Source of the DNA: Geosiphon pyriformis
Taxonomy: Eukaryota; Glomeromycota; Glomeromycetes; Archaeosporales; Geosiphonaceae
Assembly (NCBI GenBank): GCA_016748015.1
Contig: JAAOMT010000352.1
Location: 62,001 to 126,000 of the forward strand
Direction: 5' to 3'
DNA: 64,000 bases
The notes beneath the pieces were generated by a model. The model saw nothing but the letters and a program-made list of their open reading frames with translations. It ran no database searches and was not told the DNA's origin. The translations under genes were made by a program, and so were the position numbers. Shown one piece after another: positions 1 to 11,009 of this stretch (its first letter is position 1; every line of letters starts with the position of its first letter).

Positions 1-1630
1 ATAAAAGCAAATCTTTTCATTCTTCTTGTAGACTAGTACCACTGGTGATGACTATGGACTCATTGATGATTAAATTAATTTATTGTCTAACATCTGATTG
101 ATTTTCTGTTAGATGATTTTATGGCTTGCTAGTAGTATTTTGTATGCTCATTGTTTGATTAACATTGCATTTCCAGTTTTGATCTAATGCTGAATGATAT
201 CAGTTCTACCAAATTCATTTTCACTGGCAAAAATATCAGTAAAATTGTTAAGTAGTATCTTAAGTTACATCTGTTGCAATAAGTCTAAGTTTCTCAAGTT
301 CATTTGTTCTAATTGTTTAGATTAAAACAAATAACATTTTTCTTATCTATATATTGCATGTGATATAATATTTACATATTTGCACAGTTGTAAAAAATCT
401 GGAATAGTATTTGGTAATTGGTCTTTAATTTTAGTGCTTAAATATCCAATGGTTGTTCCTTTTGGTATTTTAATAAGGTCTCCAGTTATGTTATAGATAG
501 AAATTTTAATGTGTTTATGGTTTTTGGCTGGTATATAGAAATTGGTAATTCCAATCTCTTCTAATTCACAAATAGTTGGTTCTGCTTCAAAAATCTGGAG
601 CTGATCTCTTATTTTTTTTTCTATTACTAATATGTACTAGTCATATGGTGGAATTGAAACTGATTGATGAATGAAGATAATTTCTCTCTTGTTAATAACT
701 TTTTTTTCTGTCATATTAACTAGTATATCTATCCTATTCATGAATTCAAATTCATTTATTCCTCTTGCTGCCATCTCTAACTTTTTTTTTTTTCTATTGA
801 CACTAATTAAGCTATTTTAATTAGAGACAGAAATATTGCCTATGCTATCTTTTTATTTGGCTTGATAGTATAAGCTTTTCCAGAATTATTTTGTAGTATT
901 ACAATAATATTTTTTACATATCCTGTGTCAATTATTTTTTCTTTTATATTAATCCCTTTTTTCACTAAACTATTTCTAAATACTAGCTGAATTATGATTG
1001 TTGTTAGAATTTCCAGTGCTATTTTTAGATCAATGCAAATGCACAAATGTGATTTCAATTTGATGGCATTTTTTTCTGGATATTGCAGATCAAATTCTGC
1101 ATCAGTATTATACATGCATTCTGGCATAATACTTTTATTATTATCACTGAACCATTTGAGTTCCTGCTTCTTGGAAAGATCAGGAAGTGCAATATATTGT
1201 TTTGAGCTTAAATCAGAGTTTGAATTGTCTTTGTTGTTGTTGTCATTTTGAACTAAACTGGAACTATTGTTATTATTGTTATTATCAGAGTTTGAATTGG
1301 AATTCGATTCCAATTCTGCAGTGCACTTGCTGATTGGTTTTTTTTCTTCTGGAATTATATAAATTATGTGTGGTGGTGGATTGTAAATAAAGTCACAATT
1401 ATTACAATATTGAAAGTTACAGAGAATTAAACAGTGGTTACATAAACAGGTATTAAACTGTTCTAAACATTGCTCTTGCTCTTTTCTAATGAGTGCTAAT
1501 TCTTGGTAGTGTTTGTGAAATTGTTTGGAATCTATCATGTTGAAAATAATATTAAAGTTTGGGATCCAAATACTTTCTTTGGGTTTTGGCAGATTATTTT
1601 TGATTTTTTTGATTTTTTTGGAGATTATGC
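1..1630 (-). pseudogene. A1 Gypsy element, left part: linker, dUTPase domain and start of RT (broken)
   Basis: Read on the minus strand, this is the middle of a Ty3/Gypsy polyprotein. From 1630 downward it encodes the end of the Cys-rich linker (two Cys-x2-Cys pairs and an Asn/Ser low-complexity stretch). A dUTPase domain follows near 840-1030 (IDLK, FRNSL, IIDTGYVKN, NKKIA). After it come an interdomain segment and, at about 150-1, the first residues of RT (SSPVVLVYKKN). The longest open piece is 840-1724, whose first codons lie in the inserted LTR. The remainder has scattered stops. The same protein order occurs in A3 and A4. Its gag and protease half lies at 21337-24644, separated by the A2/A3/B1 stack. 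The homology is seen directly between copies; the domain names come from family knowledge. Confidence 0.85.
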
Positions 1631-2124
1631 TATTACTCATAAAAAAAAACAGATATAGAAAATAGTAGACCAATAAGAGAGTAATAGTTAGCATATGAAC
1701 ATATTGCTCAGCAATATGGAGCAATGTCAGAAATTACAGTATACTGCTCAGCAATATGGAGCAATGTCAGAAGTTACAGCACATTGCTCAGCAATGTGGA
1801 GCAATATTAGAAAATTAGAGCATATTGCTTAGCAATGTGAGCATTGTTTAAGAAATCATAATACATTGCTCGGGAATGTGAGTGATTTTGTAGAACATTA
1901 ATTATGTATATATAGCAGTAGCATTAGAAAAAGAAAAGACAGACATTTAGTTTAGATTTGATCTAAGCAACCTTCCATATTATAAATATCAATAAATAAT
2001 TATTTAATATCTCAAATTCACTCTACACTATCAACACTTTATGTTGATAGTAATTAATACTTAACCACACTAGAACAATAGCTTTTAATCACGGCTATTG
2101 ACAAGATACTAACATACAAATCAC
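1631..2124 (+). repeat. Solo LTR A2, left half (target-site duplication ATGC at 1627-1630)
   Basis: This starts TATTACTCATA, a TG-to-TA variant of the family A LTR start TGTTACTCATAG, directly after ATGC. It continues to TCAC at 2121-2124, where A3 inserted. The other half is 20938-21336, ending GTAACA followed by ATGC. The joined LTR is about 890 bp, the size of the other A LTRs. It lies inside, and in opposite orientation to, A1, so it is a later insertion reduced to a single LTR by LTR-LTR recombination (inference). Confidence 0.85.
1700..1880 (+). repeat. 40-bp palindromic tandem repeat in the U3 of LTR A2
   Basis: About four and a half units of 40 bp start near 1700, 1740, 1780, 1820 and 1861. 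Each contains the odd palindrome ATTGCTCAGCAAT and then a GGAGCAATGTCAG-like segment. In the first unit the palindrome extends to 19 bp (1700-1718). The position just upstream of the TATATATA stretch near 1908 fits a U3 enhancer or repeat expansion. Other A LTRs carry GAATTCC arrays here instead. Confidence 0.85.
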
Positions 2125-2905
2125 TGTTATTCATAGAATATAGGAAGTATATTAGCATATAAATTAGCCAATCAGAAGTAGCCATAGTAAATATGGAATT
2201 CCAGAATTCCAAGATTCCTCTCAAAGGAATTGCAGAAATCCAGGAATCCCAGAATTCTTGGTGTGAAGAATTGAGGAATTGAGGAATCTCAATTATGTAT
2301 ATATATTGGTAGCATTAGAAGTAGAAAAAGCAGACCTCCCAGTTTAGATTTGATCTAAGCAATCTCTTATATCACAAATATTGAATAAATAATTATTCAC
2401 TATATCAAATCTACTCTTTACTATCAATGCTTTATATTGATAGTAATTGATACTTAACTACACTAAAACAATAGCTCTTAATCATGGCTATTGACGGGAT
2501 ACTAACTTTCATTGTCTTGGCTTATTTCTTTATTTTTTTTTATTTTTTTTATTTTTTTTATTTCTTTTGTTGTGTATTAATTAATTAAAGAATTAAAAGT
2601 GCTGAGTTATTAACATCAAGAATTGCCTGGTAAAAGATCTCTGCGAATGGGTAGAGCATATAAAGGAATTACAGATTACTTACCAGAGGAGTATTGACTA
2701 TCAAGCTAAAGAAAAAAATTGACAAAATTATGATTCTGGGAAGCTATGGGTAAACAACTATTGAATCTCTGTCCATTATACAAAAGACTTAACCAAAACC
2801 TTCAGATAACAATACCTTTAGATCACTATCATTGCGAATAGCTTCTGAATACCAAGTTACAGATTTGTTATTTGATTTTAAGACCCCTAATAATTACTTG
2901 TAACA
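2125..2905 (+). repeat. 5' LTR of A3
   Basis: 781 bp, starting TGTTATTCATAG and ending CTTGTAACA. Contents in order: an array of GGAATTCC and AATTCCAGAATTCC palindromes (about 2197-2280), a TATATATA box near 2298-2306, an AATAAA-type signal near 2385, a T-rich tract (about 2530-2565), and a U5 with a sequence complementary to the primer-binding site. The 3' LTR (793 bp) is clearly alike but diverged, mostly by transitions. Confidence 0.9.
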
Positions 2906-2925
2906 TTTGGTGCTCCCTATGAGAT
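2847..2925 (+). promoter_or_regulatory. A3 primer-binding site and U5/PBS inverted repeat
   Basis: Two bases after the LTR end, TGGTGCTCCCTATGAGAT (2908-2925) starts with TGG, the complement of a tRNA CCA end. Families B and C have closely similar sites (TGGTGCTCTCTGTGAG and TGGTGCTTTCTGTGAG). The U5 carries ACCAAGTTACA (GAGCACCAAGTTACA in the 3' LTR copy), able to pair with TGTAAC-AT-TTGGTGCTC across the LTR/PBS border. The tRNA could not be identified by eye. Confidence 0.7.
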
Positions 2926-4950
2926 ATAATCCTACAGAGAACCAGTACCAACAATCATCATCCAAAAGTGGCAGAATCAAAAATCATAGGAGCAAATCAT
3001 TTAGAATTTGCCAAATCCTTGTTTCAACAATACAGTCAACAGTTAGGATTAAACCATAACCATTTCTCAGCAGAATCAGCCTTTAACTTTTACATTAACA
3101 ATAAAATCACAGACTGCTTAGGAAGAACAATTAACATTAAATCTACAAGAGAAAATTTCTATACAGAATTGTTTCAACATATCAGCTTACCAAGAAATTA
3201 CAGTTTTACACCAATCATTAGAGAAATCAATCAAATCATTGAAAGGTACACCCAATAAAAATTCCCCATCACCTACACAGACAAAGGCAAAGGAAGATTG
3301 TAAATACCAGCAATAACATTTAAAAAGATACAACCACCCACTTGGAAAAAGACCAAATTTGAATTACTAACCAATCTATCATATTATTATATACTAGAAA
3401 GTGCCATCAATATTTCCTCAGTAGACACATTCATATCAAATATGACATCAACCTTTGAACAATTTCCATTTTAAAGTAAACAAAAAAGAGCAGAATTATT
3501 AGGACTATATGGTGAATATTTTGAAAGATTTAAATTGCAATTACCAATGCCATTAGGATTTTGATCACTATTACTTCAACCAAATTTTGGAACTGCAAGT
3601 TCATAGAAAGTAATGGAATCAGAAAAAGAAAGTAAAGATTAGGAATTTACTTACCAAAACCTGATTTTAGAAAATCCAGAAGTTAAAACTTTGAACATTT
3701 AAACCCAGCAAACTCAAAACAATCCAAACTCTGAAACAATTAATTAGCAAAACTTACCTTCAGTAATTGTTATCAATTAGCTACCAATTGAACTGATTAT
3801 TGAACCAATTCAACAGCAGCCACTTCAGCAACCTATTTAACAACTTTAACTACCACAACAACAACAACAAATGACATACATACCAATTGCAAAACTGGAA
3901 AAATTTTCTGGCGAAGAAGATAATGCCCAAGCATGGATCAATAATGTTGTCAAAGTCATTACCACCAATAACTGAGATGACATTAGGACAATGCAAATCA
4001 TCCCATATTTTCTCAAGGATACTACTAACTTATAGTATCATAGCCTAGTTCAGAAACCCCAAAACTTTGATGCATTTAAATTAGAATTCCTAAGATACTT
4101 CAGTAATAATAACAGCATCAACCATCTGGCAAGTATCTTTATCACCATCAAACAGAGAGATATTGAAGCAGTCACTACTTACTTGGGATGTTTCTATCAA
4201 AATCTGCACCAAATACAAGCCATCAATGCTGATTATTTTATTACAGCCCAGATCCTGAATCAGTTTATTCATGAATTATGGAGTAGCATCTTGCAATACA
4301 TATGGCTACTACATCCAGTTAATTTACAAGATGCAGTCACATGTGCCAGAGATTTTGAATCAGCTGAATTAGAAGCTAATCACGTTCAAGCCATAAATTT
4401 AGTAATGAATGGATCATCTGACTTGGATTCCAAACTAAAGCAATTCAGTAATTCGATCAATCAGAAAATTGAGAGATATTTAGCTAACAATTATGCAATT
4501 TATCAACCACCATAATAATGCAATAATTTAAGAAACACAAATTGTTTTCAAAATTAGTCACATCCATTGTCATCATCCAATCAGCTGTGGCAGTCAGAGA
4601 TGCATGTCTGCCATAACTGTGGTAAACAAGACCATATCTAAGTTAACTGCCATTTTTATAGCAACATATGATCGAAAAATCAATATAGAAATTCTGATTG
4701 CAGATTTCAAATGCTGAATTAGTATGCAAATCAAGATCAATATCAATCCACTTATCTGTTAATGATGTAGCAGCCTATTTATTAACCATCTGTATATCAA
4801 CCTCCAGTTTATTAATTGCAGCTACAAGTAATATATCAACCATAGCCACCAGTAATTTATCAACCACAGCAACTTCAAATACTGCCCCAAAACCCTATCC
4901 AGATGACATTAAGAAACCCCAGATCTAGAGTCATCCAAAACTGAAGATCA
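2922..4950 (+). pseudogene. A3 gag (capsid/nucleocapsid), stop-riddled
   Basis: The frame opens after a TGA near 2921. No ATG is evident upstream of the first conserved residues, so the start is unknown. An N-terminal region (about 2968-3258) is followed by Pro/Gln-rich sequence (3720-3870). A retrotransposon-gag domain follows at about 3890-4515 (FSGEEDNAQAW, then ARDFESAELEANH). A CCHC zinc knuckle lies at 4609-4650 (CHNCGKQDHI, stop, VNC). At least ten in-frame stops are seen, mostly TAA, TAG or TGA where Gln or Trp codons would fit. Gag would form the intracellular particle. The same protein is at 22.4-24.5 kb (A1) and in part at 60.25 kb (A7). Confidence 0.85.
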
Positions 4951-5500
4951 ATGATGGTGGTTTACCAACCGATCCCGAGTTTATTAAATTACCCATCAGG
5001 ATCATGCCAGTGGAGTTCAGGAGCTGGGTACACCCAAAACCTGTATTCTCAGAACTATTTAAGTCTCCTGGTAACCCCAGAAGATGTCCCATTCAGCAAC
5101 CAGAAAACCAATCACACTCTAACACCTACTAACAATATTCCACCAGCTACCATCACTAAAAATAAATCATTGGACACCATCTTCTTGTTTGAACTCAAAG
5201 AACTGTCAGTCATGCCATTATTTAGTAAAGCTGCTCTTGAAGAAAAACCTATTACCACCATGTACACTGATGTCAAAGTTGATGGCCACTTCATTAAACT
5301 GATCTTAGACAGTGAATCAGCTGGCAGCATCATCACAAAATAACTTATGGACCAATTAAGTCACTGAGTTGATCGAACTGCTAGCACACAAATCATCACT
5401 GCTAATAGAGTGACCAAGACTCCGATTGGCGAGATTGATGACTTTCCTATAAAAGTCAACAGCATTATTATGCCAATCAAGATATTAATCATGAAAATCA
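4951..5500 (+). pseudogene. A3 aspartic protease domain (active-site Gly lost)
   Basis: In the same frame as gag. The retropepsin core reads KVDGHFIKLILDSESAGSII at about 5272-5331. The expected Asp-Ser-Gly is Asp-Ser-Glu, a GGA-to-GAA change. A stop follows at 5341. The segment after it (ITANRVTKTPIGEIDDF) resembles the protease flap. The domain would cut the polyprotein; this copy should be inactive. The upstream 5000-5160 part is a low-complexity Pro/Asn/Thr spacer between nucleocapsid and protease. Confidence 0.8.
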
Positions 5501-6963
5501 CTCAATACCAAGCACTTGTTTATAACAATTGGCTGTTCAAAACCAACACAACACTTGATTAGAACACACAAGAGCTTCAACTTAGCCAGAACGGTCAACA
5601 CATATGTATACCAGCCACGTGTGGTCATTTCAAGACTACCAACTTGTCAGCACTACTCATCAAGTTTGAGAAAGAAGAGAAAAAACCTATCTGGAAAGCC
5701 TATTAAGTGTTATGGATTAAAAATGACCACAACAAGTTACCACCAATACTCTTCTGGGATAACAATGAAAAAGAAAAACAAAAGAAAAAACTTACCTGAA
5801 ATGCTGACCAAGCCTAAGGAACTGACAATAACTTAAACAAATCATTAACTTGAAAATAGGAAGAGATTGACAAAGGAAAAAGAAAAAAGAAGGAAAAAGA
5901 AACAACACCCATCAGCACCACCACTTATAATTTCTATGTCTACACTACATCACAACAATACACTTATCACTGACCAAAACTCATATGCATTGATTGTGAC
6001 AAGAAATTGTCATCAATGAGCACATGCTGTGGTAATAATGAGGAATACCACACAGCAACAAGATTCTACTATTACCCATACATCATAGAACATTTTGAAT
6101 GACCGAAACAGTAAAAAAAATGGGACAACAAATCTTGTCTTGCTTGTGGAGAAATCCTATTGGACAAAGGAATGTGAAATAACATTCCTGAATAAGGAGA
6201 AACCTGTGATGAATCATGTCAGTACATAATTCTTATAAGTGACTGGATTAGGAAAGGAACACTAATAGAGACTGCTTAGAGAAGAGCTGTAAAATGTTTA
6301 AATAGATGTTCACATGATGACGACAAAATTTGGTGAATGGTTCTTGCCAAAATTGAAAGAATGTTACCAGAAGAAATAAGGATGATCAAAAACAACTCAC
6401 CAGAATTCATAGAACTTGACTGAGGCTCAAACTCAGATATTGTTCTAAAGCCTATGGATTCAGAACAATTTCATGAGCACTACCAAGAGTTGGCACTCAC
6501 TTGAGAAGAACAAGAGCAATAGTTAAAAGAAATAAACGCATGACTATGTGATCATTGTTTGATTCCATATAACTTTCAATATTGTAATAAGTGTGACCTC
6601 ACTTACAATCCACTACCACACATGATCTACACAATCCCAGAAGAAGATAAGCCAATTAGCAGCTGTACATCAGAAGCAGAATTGAATTTCAACCCTAATT
6701 CAAACTCCAACAATGATGACAACAAGAATAATAGTTCCAGCTCTATTCAAAATGACAATGAAAACAGCAATAATTTGTACTCCAATTTAAACCCTGAAAT
6801 ATACATTGTCTTTTCTAATCTATTCAAGAAACAGTAACTCAAATGGTTCAATGATAACAATGAAAACATCATGTCAGAACAAATGCATAATACAGATGCA
6901 AAATTTGATTTAAGATATCTAGAAAAAGATACCATTAAATTGGAACCACATTTACACACATGC
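5501..6963 (+). pseudogene. A3 protease-to-dUTPase linker, Cys-rich and Asn/Ser-rich (unknown function)
   Basis: This region between protease and dUTPase has no recognised domain and is unusually long (about 480 codons). Visible features are a basic stretch (5680-5900), a Cys pair CLAC with a later CDESC (about 6140-6215), a second cluster LCDHCL...YCNKCDL (about 6548-6590) resembling a zinc ribbon, an acidic PEE/DKPIS segment, and an Asn/Ser/Asp low-complexity tract (about 6690-6775). The main open piece is 6559-6837. It ends inside dUTPase motif 1 (HLHTC), where LTR D inserted. The linker is conserved in A1, A4 and A7, so it is a real part of the element. DNA, RNA or zinc binding is possible but unproven. 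Confidence 0.7.
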
Positions 6964-7942
6964 TGTTACTGAAGGTTTTTGGTCTCTTTTCTTAAATGTT
7001 GTTGATGCTTGTTTGCTGTGAATTCACGTTTTTTGGATGTGGTTGAACCTTCAATAACTGAATTTATCTTCAAATTATCTCCTATAATTTGGATTGCTAA
7101 GCTTATAAGTGGAATGGCCAATTCCATGCCAGTTATTTTATGTAGTTACATTGTAGTAAATGTCAACTCTTTTCCAGAAATTGCTCATCTGGAAGCTCAC
7201 TAAAATGTATAGTTACTTTGCTGTGAAAGTCAACTCTTCTACAGAAATCTTGTCTGTAGGCTACCCTAATGATTATAGTAAGAAAATAAAAAGAAAATAA
7301 AAAGATGTAAAAGAAATAGAATTCTGTCAAGGGAAACGTTTTCAATCTAGGCCTGGAGTCACTAACAGATTATTGAAATTGGTAGCTAATCAATTTCAAA
7401 ACTTTAGTTGGGTTTTGAGGATTTTCCAAGTGCAATAATTAAAGAATTTGGTTTTTTCGAATCATTTGATATTTATTTCTTTTTGTGTGTGTAAGAATGG
7501 TTCTAAGTAATAAATCTAAAGTAAGATACATTTTCTCGAAGAGAGAAGCTCTTCTTTTATACAACCTGTCATAACACTATTCTATGAACTTGAACTTTGC
7601 TATTTTTCTACAATTTTACTGAACTAAAGATACATTTCAGTGAATTACAAGTTATTTCTGCAAACTATTAGATATTTCGGTGAACTATCAATTATTTCAG
7701 CAAATTTCTATAAATTTCAGCAAACTTTTGAATGTTACATAGTTCGGGGTATTGCATAATTGATCATTGCAATTAGGTTACATTTGTGTTGTGTACAATT
7801 TGGATTATTAATTAAATGATAATTTCAGACATTTTTGCTAATGTAATAAGTGATAATTTGAAATGATAATATATGCTAATTAATGATAGGAATTATAAGA
7901 TAGTTTCATGCTAAATGATATCTCTAATTTTGTCTGGTAACA
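6964..7942 (+). mobile_element. Solo LTR, family D (target-site duplication ATGC)
   Basis: 979 bp starting TGTTACTGAAGG and ending GTCTGGTAACA, flanked by perfect ATGC at 6960-6963 and 7943-7946. It has no counterpart in the other A copies, and removing it rejoins the dUTPase motif across the site. It matches no other LTR in the window. Around 7620-7735 it has imperfect repeats of an ATTTCAGCAAACT-like unit. The orientation is not certain because the ends are inverted repeats. Short open frames inside (for example 7009-7203) look incidental. Confidence 0.85.
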
Positions 7943-7946
7943 ATGC

Positions 7947-8700
7947 ATTGATCTCAAAATAGCACTGGAAATCCCAGCAACAACAATGGTTCAACTAGTA
8001 TCTAGAAGTAGTTTAGCAAAAAAAGAAATTAACATCAGAGAAGGAATAATTAATGCAGGATATGTAGGAAACATCATTGCAATGTTACAGAATGACTCTA
8101 AAAAGGCCTATATCATAGAGCCAAATAAAAAAATAGCACAGACAATATTTCTATGTCTGGTAAAAATAGCTCAGTTAGTGTTAGTAAGAAACAGAAAAGA
8201 ATTAAGGATTATGGCTAGGAAAATACAGAGTTTCAAATCCACAGATAGAATAGATGTATCAGTTAATATGGCAGAAAAAAAAATTATTGGCAAGAGAAAA
8301 ATTATTTCCACCCATCAACCAATTTCCATTCTATCATATGACCAGTACATAATAGTTATAAAGAAAAAAGTAAAAAATCAAGTTCAGATTTTTGAGACAG
8401 AAGCAACACTTTGTGAATCAGAGAAGATTGGATTAGTTAATCTATACATACCAGCTAAGAGCCACAGTCACATCAAAATTTCCATTTACAATAACACGAG
8501 AAACATTATCAAGATATCAGAAGAAACCACCATTGGATACTTAACCACTGAACTTGAAAACCAATTGCCAAACACCATTCCAGACTTTTCACAACTGTGC
8601 AAATATGTAAATATCACATTTCAAACCATATATGGATGGGAAAAATATTATCTGTTTCAACCAGAACAATTAGAACAAATAAACTTGGAAAACTTAGATC
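7947..8700 (+). pseudogene. A3 dUTPase domain and connector to RT
   Basis: The trimeric dUTPase motifs appear in order. Motif 1 is IDLKIAL (split by LTR D). Motif 2 is SRSSLAKK (8001-8024). Motif 3 is GIINAGYVGN (8043-8072), matching the GVID-x-DYRG pattern. Motif 4 is NKKIAQTIF (8121-8147). Motif 5 is ARKIQSFKSTDRIDV (8214-8258), matching the R-G-x2-GFGSTG pattern with Gly changed to Lys and Asp. dUTPase hydrolyses dUTP to dUMP and limits uracil in cDNA. The motif 3 Asp is Asn here but Asp in A1 (IIDTGYVKN), and several Gly are lost, so activity is unlikely. A connector of about 150 codons follows. Confidence 0.8.
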
Positions 8701-10080
8701 CACTACAACATATACAGCTTAAGATATTACTCAACTATTTCAATAACATTTTTGCCAGCAAAAATGAAATTGGCAGAACTGACATTATTCAACATCAAAT
8801 TAAGACTGGAGATGCAATGCCAATTAAACAGAGAGCATACAGAGTACCACCAGTTAGCCATAAAATCATTTATCAAGAAATTAATCAAATACTTAACAAT
8901 AGGTTAATTCAGTCATCAATAAACCCATGGTTGTCACCAGTGGTATTAGTCCATAAAAAAAATGGAAAAATCCACTTTTGTGTAGATTACTGGAAACTGA
9001 ATAGAATAACAAAAAAAGATAACTACTCAATTCCAAAGATCCAAGAACTGTTTGATGCTTTTGAAGAAAAGAAATGGTTCTCAACTTTAGACTTGAACAG
9101 TGGTTATTGACAAGTAGCCATAAAACCAAAAAACAAAGAGAAAATAGCTTTTACAACTCAGGAAGAAAATTTCAAATTTGAAGTGATGCCATTTGGCTTA
9201 ATAAATACTCCTGCCATATTTCAATGGCTAATGAAAATTGTTTATACTGGACTACTATGGAAATTAGTAATCGTATACTTAGATGACACCAATGTGTTCT
9301 CAAGAACATTTGATGATCATCTGCACCATTTTCAACAAGTATTTGAAAGACTTAGACAAGCAGAATTGAAATTAAATGCAAACAAATGTTTCTTTGGCAA
9401 AACTGAACTCAAGTTTTTAGAATATGTTGTGAGCAAAGATGGTATCAAAATGGATCCAGATAAGATTGAGATTGTTAAGAACTTTTCAGTACCAAATAAT
9501 TTCACAGAATTAAGAGCATTTTTAGGATTTGCTAGATACTACTGCCACTTTATTAAAGACTTTTCCAAAATAGCTCAACCACTACACCAACTTCAAACAA
9601 AGAACACCAAATATGAATGGACCAAATCTTAACAAAAAACTTTTAATACATTAAAAAAAAAGCTTATTCAAGCCCCAGTATTGATCTATTCAGATTATAG
9701 CAAGCCATTTATAATCACAACTGATGCATTTGGTTAAGCATTGGGAGCAGTACTATTGCAGAAAGGACTAGATGGTAGAGAACATCCAATAGCTTACACC
9801 AGTAGAAGCTTAAGTCTAGCTGAAAAGAACTATAGAACTCCAGTACTGGAACACTTAGCTATCTATTGGGCTGTCATTAAATTGAAAGAATATTTAAGTC
9901 AAAAGTTTGACATGTACACTGATCACAAAGAATTGACTTTAATCTAGAAACAAAAATTTGGAGACAATCATTATACCAGATGAAAAATAGAACTTTTATC
10001 ATTTAATTATACAGTATATTGCAAAAAAGGAAAAAAAAAACAGAAATGCTGATGGATTGTTGTGAATAAAACAAATCTAA
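8701..10080 (+). pseudogene. A3 reverse transcriptase and RNase H
   Basis: RT begins RAYRVPPVSHK near 8830 and runs through LSPVVLVHKKNGKIHFCVDY, a TGA at 9108 (Trp in SGYWQ), MPFGLINTPAIFQ, and the intact catalytic YLDDTNVFS (YLDD 9276-9287), to FLGFARYYCHFI. RNase H follows: ITTDAFG, ALGAVLLQKG, TPVLEHLAIYWAVI and YTDHKEL (about 9710-9945), with stops at 9630, 9735 and 9945. Sequence after 9950 to about 10080 is heavily broken and A-rich. It is in frame with gag once LTR D is removed. Confidence 0.9.
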
Positions 10081-11009
10081 AAACATTTTCAACCCAAAAA
10101 TATAACAAAAAGATGAATATACAAAAATACTAACAACTCTAACATTATATAAATACCCAATTTTTCAAGGAAAAATTATCTTAAAAAGAACAAAACAAAA
10201 TAAAACAGCAATCAAAATATTTTATCAATCATCAAAATATACTTTACTGAAAGAACAAAAGAAATCCAAATCAACCAATTAGAGTAATTACAGAACTGGA
10301 GAAAGAGACAATATTATTTAACATGTACTCAGATCCAACAGCAAAACATTTTCACAAAGAAGCAACCATAAAAAGAACCAGAAAAAGATACTATTGGCCA
10401 TCAATATATCCAAACATTATTCAATATGTTCAAAATTGTGATGCTTGTCAAAGAAGAGGTGGAACAAAACCCAATGAACCATTGAGACCAATCAAAGTAG
10501 AACAACCATTTGATTGTATTAGAATTGACTTAGTTGGACTATTAACAATCACCAACAGAGGCAACAGATATATTGCAGTAGCCATAAATTATCTCACAAA
10601 ATGGCCAGAAGGAAAAGCCATTTAAAAAGCAGATGCAGAATCCATTGTTAAATTTGTTCATCAAGATTTGATTTGTTGACATGGATGTCCAAAAAAACTA
10701 TTATCAGATCAAGAAACTCATTTTGTAAATAGAACATTGGCAGAATTAAGTCAAAGATTTGGAATAAAAAAACCATTATCATTACTATACCATCTACAAA
10801 CAAATGGGTTGGTTGAAAGGTTTAACAGAATATTGTGTGAAGCCATTGCCAAAATCAGCCAAAAAAACCAGGATGAATAGAATTTAATTATATCATCAGT
10901 ATTATTTGCTTATCGAACAATAAAGCAAGACACTACACAAGTAACACCATTCAAATTAATATACAGTAGAACAGCAACATTACCAATTGAGATAGAAGTT
11001 AAAACATAT
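10081..11009 (+). pseudogene. A3 integrase, N-terminal and catalytic part, cut by B1
   Basis: The HHCC zinc domain is seen as HFHKEATIKR...CDACQRR (about 10350-10460). The catalytic core shows Asp in RIDLVGLL (about 10527), Asp in LLSDQETHF (about 10705) and Glu in NGLVERFNR (about 10805-10830), the D,D-35-E arrangement. The reading ends at VKTY, where B1 inserted, with TSD ATAT at 11006-11009. The rest resumes at 19002 in the same frame. Stops lie at 10623, 10678 and 10878. About 10090-10300 is poorly readable, A-rich sequence joining RNase H to integrase. Confidence 0.88.

Noticed and set aside
994-1251. Plus-strand open frame opposite the A1 linker
   Set aside because: It is the antisense shadow of the conserved minus-strand Gypsy coding sequence; the same applies to 14158-14553 (minus), 31418-31651 (plus) and 51699-51998 (minus).
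1700-1880. Regular 40-bp palindromic repeats considered as a CRISPR-like array
   Set aside because: The whole 40-bp unit repeats with no unique spacers, it lies in the U3 of an LTR, and the genome is eukaryotic.
2195-2285. GAATTCC arrays considered as heat-shock elements
   Set aside because: GAA and TTC are adjacent in GAATTC instead of separated by two bases, so the canonical alternating pattern is not met.
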